A DNA stretch of 10,783 bases. It comes from Acidaminococcaceae bacterium (GTDB taxonomy: Bacteria; Bacillota; Negativicutes; Acidaminococcales; Acidaminococcaceae). The DNA lies in contig JALCSJ010000066.1 of NCBI GenBank assembly GCA_022653215.1, positions 1-10,783 on the forward strand, written 5' to 3'. The position numbers and the translations under genes were made by a program. The notes under the pieces were generated by a model that saw only the letters and a program-made list of their open reading frames with translations, had not been told where the DNA came from and ran no database searches. Below, piece after piece: positions 5,503 to 10,783 of this stretch; positions within the stretch are counted from its first letter, which is position 1; each line of letters opens with the position of its first letter.

Positions 5503-6873
5503 ATGTCAGATTTAGTGGCAATTATTTTAGCGGCCGGTAAAGGTACCAGAATGAAATCAAAGTTGCCTAAGGTTCTGCACAAAGTAGGCGGCAAGCCCAT
5601 GGTTGAGCATGTTATGGAAGCAGCCGATGCCGCAGGAGTCAGCCGTAAGATTGTGGTAGTGGGTTTTGGCTCTGACAAGGTAACTGAATTTATCAGCGGC
5701 AGAGCTAAAGTGGTGCTTCAGGCTGAGCAGCTGGGAACAGGTCATGCGGTTCTTCAGGCAGAACCAGCTTTAGAAGGTCAAAGTGGCACGGCTTTAATCC
5801 TTTGTGGGGATACACCTTTGCTGGATGGAGCAGAACTTAAAAAGTTCTGTGAAATTCATAAAGCCAGCGGTGCTGCCGTTAGTGTCCTTACTGCTAAAAC
5901 AGCTGAGCCTTTTGGCTATGGCCGTATTGTAAGAGACGGAGCCAACAATGTAGCAAAAATCGTAGAAGAAAAAGATGCTACTGCTGGGGAAAAAGCTATT
6001 ACAGAAATTAATACAGGTATTTATTGTGTGGAGTATCCTCTGGCTTTCCAACTTCTCCACAGCTTGTCCACGAATAATGCGCAAGGAGAATATTATTTAA
6101 CGGATATTTTGACTAAATGCCAGGAAAAAGGCAAAAAGGTTGCCGGAATTTTAACACAAGATTTTTCCATGGTTATGGGTATTAATTCCAGAAAACAGTT
6201 GGCTGTGGCGGAAAGCATTATGCGTCAGAGAATTTTGGACAGACTAATGGACAGCGGAGTTTCTATTATGGATCCGGCCAGTACTTTCATTGAAGATACA
6301 GTGGAAATCGGTCGTGATACAGTGATTTATCCCTTTACCTGGCTGCAGGGTCAGACAAAAATCGGGGAAGACTGCGAAATTGGTCCTAATGTAAGATTGC
6401 AGGATGTAGAAATTGGCAATGGCAATCATATCCAATTCACCTATGGACAGCAATGCAAAGTGGAAAATAATGTTACCATGGGACCGTATATTCATTTGAG
6501 ACCTAATACCCTTATTCACGATAAAGTGAAAATCGGTAATTTCGTAGAAGTGAAGAATTCAACAGTAGGTGTTGGCACTAAGCTGCCTCACTTAACATAT
6601 ATAGGTGACAGCGATATCGGCGGCGGTGTTAATATGGGCTGCGGCTGCATTACTGTAAACTATAATGGCAAGAAAAAATATCGTACGACTATTGAAGATA
6701 ATGCTTTCGTAGGATGCAACAGCAATTTGGTTGCTCCCGTCAAAGTCGGAAAAGGTTCTTATGTAGCAGCCGGTTCCACTATTACCAAGGATGTACCGGA
6801 AAACGGTTTGGGGGTAGGCAGAGGGCGTCAAGTCAACATTGCCGGCTGGGCAGAAAAATATCGTCAAAAATAG
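5503..6873 (+). CDS. glmU: Bifunctional GlmU: glucosamine-1-P acetyltransferase / GlcNAc-1-P uridylyltransferase
   Basis: GlmU acetylates glucosamine-1-phosphate with acetyl-CoA and then couples it to UTP, making UDP-GlcNAc for peptidoglycan and surface polymers. The 456-residue protein has both domains. The N-terminal nucleotidyltransferase shows LAAGKGTRMKSKLPK (9-23), EQLGTGHAVLQA and the metal-binding aspartate of LCGDTPLL (Asp103). The C-terminal half is a left-handed parallel beta-helix of hexapeptide repeats starting near residue 250. Its acetyltransferase residues are visible in HLRPNT, EVKNS, PHLTYIG and ITVNYNGKKK. The start at 5503 follows a GAGGGGG ribosome binding site, 15 nt after purR, so it belongs to the same operon. 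In B. subtilis spoVG lies just before glmU; it is missing here. Confidence 0.97.
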   Translation: MSDLVAIILAAGKGTRMKSKLPKVLHKVGGKPMVEHVMEAADAAGVSRKIVVVGFGSDKVTEFISGRAKVVLQAEQLGTGHAVLQAEPALEGQSGTALILCGDTPLLDGAELKKFCEIHKASGAAVSVLTAKTAEPFGYGRIVRDGANNVAKIVEEKDATAGEKAITEINTGIYCVEYPLAFQLLHSLSTNNAQGEYYLTDILTKCQEKGKKVAGILTQDFSMVMGINSRKQLAVAESIMRQRILDRLMDSGVSIMDPASTFIEDTVEIGRDTVIYPFTWLQGQTKIGEDCEIGPNVRLQDVEIGNGNHIQFTYGQQCKVENNVTMGPYIHLRPNTLIHDKVKIGNFVEVKNSTVGVGTKLPHLTYIGDSDIGGGVNMGCGCITVNYNGKKKYRTTIEDNAFVGCNSNLVAPVKVGKGSYVAAGSTITKDVPENGLGVGRGRQVNIAGWAEKYRQK

Positions 6874-6876
6874 CGG

Positions 6877-6905
6877 TTGTCACAAAGTAAATTGCGTTGT
6901 ATACT
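6877..6905 (+). promoter_or_regulatory. Near-consensus sigma-A promoter for prs
   Basis: The -35 TTGTCA (6877-6882) and -10 TATACT (6900-6905), 17 nt apart, each differ from consensus at one position. The promoter begins 3 nt after the glmU stop. Transcription from about 6912 gives a leader of about 42 nt before the prs ATG. It also shows that a TTG at 6897 cannot be the prs start for this transcript. Confidence 0.85.
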
Positions 6906-6953
6906 TTTAATGGTAGTCAAGTTAAAATTTTTGTCTTATGTGGGGGTATCAGC

Positions 6954-7919
6954 ATGTTAGAAAAGAAGACCGATAACAATATGATTATTTTTTCCGGTAA
7001 CGCTAATCCTGATTTAGCCAGAGAGATTGCCGCTTACCTAGGAACAACCTTAGGAGATGCGGTTATTAACCGGTTCAACAACGGCGAAGTTCAGGTTATG
7101 ATTAACGAAAGTGTCCGTGGTAAGGATATCTTTATTGTTCAACCAACCTGTGGACCAATCGTTAATGACAACATTATGGAACTTTTGATTATGGCCGATG
7201 CCTTAAAACGGGCTAGCGCTAAACACATTACTGCTGTGGTACCCTTTTATGGATATGCTCGTCAGGACCGTAAAGCCCGGGGACGGGAACCGATTACTGC
7301 CAAGCTGATGGCAGATTTGATGACCTGCAGCGGCATTACCCGTGTTGTTACTATGGATTTGCATGCTGCTCAGATTCAGGGCTTCTTTAATATTCCCGTG
7401 GATCATATGCCCGGTGGCCCGATTTTAGCAGATTATATGAAAGAAAAGAACTTTGATCATAAAGATATGATTGTGGTTTCTCCGGATTTAGGTGGCGTAA
7501 GCCGCGCTAGAGCCATTGCCACGATTTTGAACTGTGGTATTGCTATTATTGATAAGCGTCGCCCGGAACCGGGAGTTGCTGAAGTTATGAACCTGATTGG
7601 CGATGTTCAAGACAAGATTGCCATCATGGTCGATGATATTGTTGATACAGCAGGGTCTTTAACTGAAGGGGCCAAGGCTTTGAAGAAGTTTGGTGCCAAA
7701 GAAGTTTATGCCTGTGTTACGCATCCGATTTTAACTGATCCGGCCTTGAGCCGTATTGCTCAGTCTGAAATCAAGGAATTGGTAGTTACTAATACTATTC
7801 CTTTGCCTCCTAATAAGAAGCATCCTAAAATCAAAGTGCTGTCCGTAGCACCGATTTTGGCTGAAACTATTTTACGTATTCATAACGAATTATCAGTAAG
7901 CCAGTTATTTGAAGATTAA
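6954..7919 (+). CDS. prs: Ribose-phosphate pyrophosphokinase (PRPP synthase)
   Basis: Prs transfers pyrophosphate from ATP to ribose-5-phosphate, giving PRPP for purines, pyrimidines, NAD, histidine and tryptophan. From ATG 6954 it has 321 residues, the usual size of class I enzymes. Landmarks are FSGNANPDLAREIA near the N-terminus, RFNNGEVQV, the catalytic flexible loop YARQDRKARGREPITAK, the histidine of DLHAAQIQGFF, IIDKRRPEPGVAEVMN, and the PRPP/ribose-phosphate loop VDDIVDTAGSLT. ATG 6954 is preferred because GGGGG (6942-6946) lies 7 nt upstream; the longer frame from TTG 6897 runs into the promoter, and ATG 6981 would lose conserved N-terminal residues. It has its own promoter and a hairpin after it, so it can be expressed apart from glmU. 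Its product is the ligand of PurR, encoded two genes upstream. Confidence 0.97.
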   Translation: MLEKKTDNNMIIFSGNANPDLAREIAAYLGTTLGDAVINRFNNGEVQVMINESVRGKDIFIVQPTCGPIVNDNIMELLIMADALKRASAKHITAVVPFYGYARQDRKARGREPITAKLMADLMTCSGITRVVTMDLHAAQIQGFFNIPVDHMPGGPILADYMKEKNFDHKDMIVVSPDLGGVSRARAIATILNCGIAIIDKRRPEPGVAEVMNLIGDVQDKIAIMVDDIVDTAGSLTEGAKALKKFGAKEVYACVTHPILTDPALSRIAQSEIKELVVTNTIPLPPNKKHPKIKVLSVAPILAETILRIHNELSVSQLFED

Positions 7920-7995
7920 AATAGCAAAATTTCACTCGTCTGCGTTGTTAGACTCGGGTTGGCTTAAGAAATTGGAATGAAAGAAATTAAAACGT

Positions 7996-8031
7996 GGACC
8001 AAAGAGGAATGACCTTTTTGGTCCTTTCCTT
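7996..8031 (+). terminator. Terminator-like hairpin after prs
   Basis: GGACCAAAGAGG (7996-8007) pairs with CCTTTTTGGTCC (8013-8024) in a 12-bp stem with one G-U pair and a five-base loop. It is followed by TTTCCTTT, a broken T-run, so termination may be partial. It lies 76 nt after prs and 38 nt before pth. No convincing promoter is seen between it and pth, so leaky read-through could supply pth. Confidence 0.7.
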
Positions 8032-8068
8032 TGATTATTTGATTATTAGTCACTATTTGGAGTATTTG

Positions 8069-8683
8069 ATGAAGTTAATTGTAGGATTAGGAAATGTAGG
8101 AAAAGAATATGCCGGAACTCGCCATAATATAGGTTTTATGGTAGCTGACGAAGTGGCTCGCCGCTGGGGCGAGTCTACTTGGCGTGGTGCCGATAATGCA
8201 ACCTTTATTGAGCATCGCACACCGGAAAAAGTTTATCTAATTAAGCCTACTACTTTTATGAACTTAAGTGGTATAGCAGTCAGTGATTTTACCAATTTTT
8301 ACCATATTGAACCACAAGATGTGTTAGTTATTCAGGACGATTTGGATTTGCCCTGCGGTTTTGTAAGAATTCGCAGAAAAGGGTCATCAGGAGGGCATAA
8401 TGGGATTAAATCCATTACTCAGAATTTAGGAACTGATGAATTCCCCAGAATAAAAATCGGTATCGGGCATCCGGCTCATACGGAAGAAGAAGTGGTTAAG
8501 CATGTTTTACAGCAGTTTTCTACTTTCGAGCAGGATGCTGTTAAAGAAGCTGTGGACAAGGCCGCTTCTGCTGTGGAAATGTGGCTGGAAACAGGGGACA
8601 TCGGAAAAATGGCTCAGAATTATAATAGCAAAAAAGTTAAGAAGCAAGAAGAAAATAAGCAGACAGAAAATAAAGAGGAATAA
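8069..8683 (+). CDS. pth: Peptidyl-tRNA hydrolase
   Basis: Pth cuts the ester bond of peptidyl-tRNAs that drop off the ribosome, recycling tRNA; it is normally essential in bacteria. From ATG 8069 the protein has 204 residues and begins MKLIVGLGN, the usual family start. The active-site residues are in place: Asn9 (GLGN), catalytic His19 (TRHNIG), Asn65 (FMNLSG), Asp91 (QDDLDLP) and Asn111 (GGHNG). The last ~15 residues form a Lys/Glu/Gln-rich tail that looks unstructured. GGAG (8059-8062) supports this start; the frame stays open back to GTG 7994, but those 25 extra codons run through the prs terminator stem and are not part of the family. Pth next to prs fits the conserved prs-(ctc)-pth order; ctc is missing here. 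The next gene starts 5 nt after its stop. Confidence 0.96.
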   Translation: MKLIVGLGNVGKEYAGTRHNIGFMVADEVARRWGESTWRGADNATFIEHRTPEKVYLIKPTTFMNLSGIAVSDFTNFYHIEPQDVLVIQDDLDLPCGFVRIRRKGSSGGHNGIKSITQNLGTDEFPRIKIGIGHPAHTEEEVVKHVLQQFSTFEQDAVKEAVDKAASAVEMWLETGDIGKMAQNYNSKKVKKQEENKQTENKEE

Positions 8684-8688
8684 ATATT

Positions 8689-10167
8689 ATGGGAAACTCC
8701 TTTTCAGCTAAAAGGTCAAAACATTCCCGTCGTAAAGTTGCGGGGTTTTGGGAAACAAATAGTAATTTAATAATGCCTTTTATTTTAGCCATTAGTGATT
8801 GGCTAGGGATTCTTTGTGCGGAAAACATTTCCTTTTATTTAAGAAATATTATGCTAACTGAGGCCAGCGGAATATTGCACATTTCTTGGCTTAATTCTCA
8901 TGTGACATTTCCTTTTGCTTTTATGGTGTATTTTCAGGTAGCAGGACTTTACCGGAAACGGATGCAGTTTTGGCAGATAGTGGAAAAACTCTTTGCGGCC
9001 TGTGTTTATGGTACTGTTACCATAGTTTTGCTTTTGTATGTTACCCATATTGCCGGTTCTACTTCCCGTCTATATGTAGCATTATTATGGGTTTTTACTT
9101 TTCTTTTTGTAGGCATTTTTCGTTATATAGTTAAAAAAATTTTAGAAAAAGCGGGAGCTTTGCAGTTACCTGTTTTGTTAATCGGTGCAGGAAAAACTGC
9201 CAACCTTTTAGTTAAAGGATTTTCAGAAGATGTTGGCCTTGGCTATCGCATTTTAGGCGTTTTAGATGATAATGCAGAGGCGGGAAAATCTTTAGAACAT
9301 AATATTCCATATTTAGGAACTTTTGACGATGCGGAAAAAATCATTCGCCGGACTAGGGTCAAAGACGTAGTTATTGCTGCACCGGGACTTTCCACAAAAA
9401 ATTTAAGCGAATTGATTTATAGAATTCAGCCCCTGGTAAAAAACCTTTCTTTTGTGCCGGATTTAATCGGGCTGCCTGTAGGTGGCTTGGAAGTTGAAAG
9501 CTTATTCAACGAAAAACTTATGCTTTTAAACTTGCATAATAATCTGGCCCATGCTTACAACAGGGTTATAAAGTTTGTTTTTGATATGGTCCTGACTGTA
9601 GTGGGAACTATTTGCATCAGTCCCATTTTATTATTGTTGATTGTACTGATTAAACACGATTCTCCCGGACCGGTAATTTTCGCTCATAGACGAATCGGCC
9701 GTCACGGTAAGTATTTTATGTGTTATAAATTCCGCACTATGTGCATTGATGCTCAGAATAAGTTAGAGCAATATTTAAAAGATAATCCTGAAATGCGGGA
9801 AGAATGGGAAAAAGATTTTAAATTAAAAGATGATCCACGCATTACAAGAATAGGACATTTCCTGAGAAAAACAAGCCTGGATGAACTTCCGCAGATTTTT
9901 AATGTTCTTAAAGGAGACATGAGCCTGGTGGGACCCAGACCTATTATTAAGGCAGAAGTTCCCAGGTATGGAGATTATATCAACGATTATTTCATGGTTA
10001 GACCGGGTATTACCGGTATGTGGCAGGTAAACGGCCGCAGTGATACTACCTATGACGAAAGAGTCGGGATGGATTCCTGGTATGTGCGTAACTGGGCAGT
10101 CTGGTTGGATGTTATGTTGTTGTTCAGAACCTTTAAAGCAGTATTTAAGGGTAAAGGAGCTTATTAA
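8689..10167 (+). CDS. wbaP: WbaP-family undecaprenyl-phosphate sugar phosphotransferase
   Basis: Enzymes of this family transfer a sugar-1-phosphate (galactose for WbaP itself) from UDP-sugar to undecaprenyl phosphate, the first step of O-antigen, capsule or exopolysaccharide repeat synthesis at the inner face of the membrane. The 492-residue protein has about four N-terminal membrane segments (about 28-150), then a Rossmann-like soluble part beginning LPVLLIGAGKTA. A further membrane segment near 305-325 leads into the C-terminal catalytic domain. That domain shows IGRHGKYFMCYKFRTM, the WbaP-like insert ending DFKLKDDPRITRIG, the catalytic Asp-Glu pair of TSLDELPQ (about 398-399), GDMSLVGPRPI, PGITGMWQVNGRSD and the C-terminal GAY. 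The start at 8689 follows AGAGGA at the end of pth. Galactose is the likely sugar by family; glucose or another hexose is possible. galU directly downstream fits a polysaccharide role. Confidence 0.9.
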   Translation: MGNSFSAKRSKHSRRKVAGFWETNSNLIMPFILAISDWLGILCAENISFYLRNIMLTEASGILHISWLNSHVTFPFAFMVYFQVAGLYRKRMQFWQIVEKLFAACVYGTVTIVLLLYVTHIAGSTSRLYVALLWVFTFLFVGIFRYIVKKILEKAGALQLPVLLIGAGKTANLLVKGFSEDVGLGYRILGVLDDNAEAGKSLEHNIPYLGTFDDAEKIIRRTRVKDVVIAAPGLSTKNLSELIYRIQPLVKNLSFVPDLIGLPVGGLEVESLFNEKLMLLNLHNNLAHAYNRVIKFVFDMVLTVVGTICISPILLLLIVLIKHDSPGPVIFAHRRIGRHGKYFMCYKFRTMCIDAQNKLEQYLKDNPEMREEWEKDFKLKDDPRITRIGHFLRKTSLDELPQIFNVLKGDMSLVGPRPIIKAEVPRYGDYINDYFMVRPGITGMWQVNGRSDTTYDERVGMDSWYVRNWAVWLDVMLLFRTFKAVFKGKGAY

Positions 10168-10183
10168 ACGGGGAGGCTTTGTC

Positions 10184-10783
10184 ATGATAAAAAAAGTTCG
10201 TAAAGCAGTAATTCCGGCAGCTGGATTAGGTACCAGATTTCTGCCTGCAACTAAGGCAACACCCAAAGAAATGCTGCCTATTGTGGATAAACCAACCATT
10301 CAGTATATTATAGAAGAAGCAGTGGCATCAGGTATTGAAGAGTTTTTGATTATTACCGGCCGGACCAAGCGGTCCATTGAAGATCACTTTGACCGCAGTC
10401 TGGAACTGGAGTATGAATTAGCCGAAAAGGGTAAGACGGACTTACTGGAAATGGTTCGGCATATTGCCAGTATAAATATTTATTATATCCGTCAAAAGGA
10501 ACCTAAAGGACTGGGCCATGCTATTTCCTGTGCCAAACAGTTTATCGGGGATGAGCCTTTTGCGGTACTTTTAGGTGATGATGTGGTTTATACTGAGGGA
10601 ACCCCTGCTTTGAAGCAGCTGATGAATGTTTACGAAAAAACAGGAGGCAGTGTTTTAGGCTGCCAGATGGTACCTGAAGACAAGGTTTCTTCTTATGGTA
10701 TTGTAGATACAGTTGCTACTGATAATCCCAGAACATTTAAGGTTGAAGATATGGTGGAGAAGCCGGATATAGCTGATGCTCCT
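10184..10783 (+). CDS. galU: UTP-glucose-1-phosphate uridylyltransferase GalU (C-terminus beyond window)
   Basis: GalU joins glucose-1-phosphate and UTP to give UDP-glucose, the precursor of UDP-galactose and many surface glycans. 200 residues are visible with no stop; the family usually has about 290-300, so roughly one third is missing past the window end. Visible motifs are the nucleotide-binding PAAGLGTRFLPATKATPKEM (11-30), ITGRTKRSIEDHFD, RQKEPKGLGHA, the metal-binding LLGDDVVY near residue 131 and SSYGIVD. The GTRFLPATK signature points to GalU rather than RmlA or GlmU. The start at 10184 is supported by GGGGAGG 7 nt upstream, 16 nt after the WbaP-like gene, with no terminator between, so the two are probably cotranscribed. 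Together they could supply UDP-sugar and load the lipid carrier, with a GalE epimerase needed if galactose is used. Confidence 0.95.
   Translation, partial: MIKKVRKAVIPAAGLGTRFLPATKATPKEMLPIVDKPTIQYIIEEAVASGIEEFLIITGRTKRSIEDHFDRSLELEYELAEKGKTDLLEMVRHIASINIYYIRQKEPKGLGHAISCAKQFIGDEPFAVLLGDDVVYTEGTPALKQLMNVYEKTGGSVLGCQMVPEDKVSSYGIVDTVATDNPRTFKVEDMVEKPDIADAP

Noticed and set aside
6897..6953. prs start at TTG 6897
   Set aside because: The codon falls inside the promoter, upstream of the predicted transcription start, and the extra residues are foreign to the family.
7994..8068. N-terminal extension of Pth from GTG 7994
   Set aside because: The extension crosses the terminator stem and precedes the conserved MKLIVGLGN start.
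9823..10299. Minus-strand reading frame of 158 codons
   Set aside because: It spans the antisense of the WbaP-like gene end and galU start, both of which have clear conserved motifs on the plus strand.

Overview
The window carries the conserved core order of low-GC Gram-positive (Firmicutes) genomes known from the Bacillus subtilis yabE-rnmV-ksgA-...-ispE-purR-...-glmU-prs-...-pth neighbourhood, with local changes. Between ksgA and ispE there is an inverted YitT-family membrane protein gene instead of the sporulation genes (yabG, veg, sspF) seen in B. subtilis. A GntR/FCD regulator sits between ispE and purR, ridA and spoVG are absent between purR and glmU, and a WbaP-type sugar phosphotransferase plus galU follow pth. 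This suggests a Firmicutes member, perhaps Negativicutes or a relative; the exact group is inference.

Layout. (1) Positions 1-1976, plus strand: the tail of a YabE-like G5/3D-domain wall protein, rnmV (RNase M5, TTG start), a 136-nt gap holding an unexplained stem-forming element, and ksgA, ending in a strong bidirectional terminator. (2) Positions 2009-2878, minus strand: a YitT-family protein that converges on that terminator. (3) Positions 2879-3097: a divergent control region with an extended -10 for yitT, a pair of inverted PurBox-like sites 17 nt apart, and a good sigma-A promoter for ispE. (4) Positions 3098-6873: a tightly packed operon ispE-gntR-purR-glmU, with overlapping starts at the first two junctions. 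(5) Positions 6877-8031: prs with its own near-consensus promoter and a terminator-like hairpin after it. (6) Positions 8069-10783: pth, wbaP-like and galU (cut by the window end), closely spaced and probably cotranscribed.

How it fits together. Prs makes PRPP, which is the ligand of PurR, encoded just upstream of it. The best regulatory signal is the PurBox pair in front of the operon that contains purR, which predicts autoregulation that also reaches ispE and glmU and perhaps the divergent yitT. KsgA, RNase M5 and Pth serve ribosome maturation and translation. GlmU (UDP-GlcNAc), GalU (UDP-glucose) and the WbaP-like enzyme (lipid-linked sugar) supply cell-wall and surface-polysaccharide precursors, and IspE feeds the isoprenoid route that also yields the undecaprenyl carrier. 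No CRISPR array, tRNA, intact rRNA or transposase gene was seen. No gene-free stretch exceeds 300 bases.
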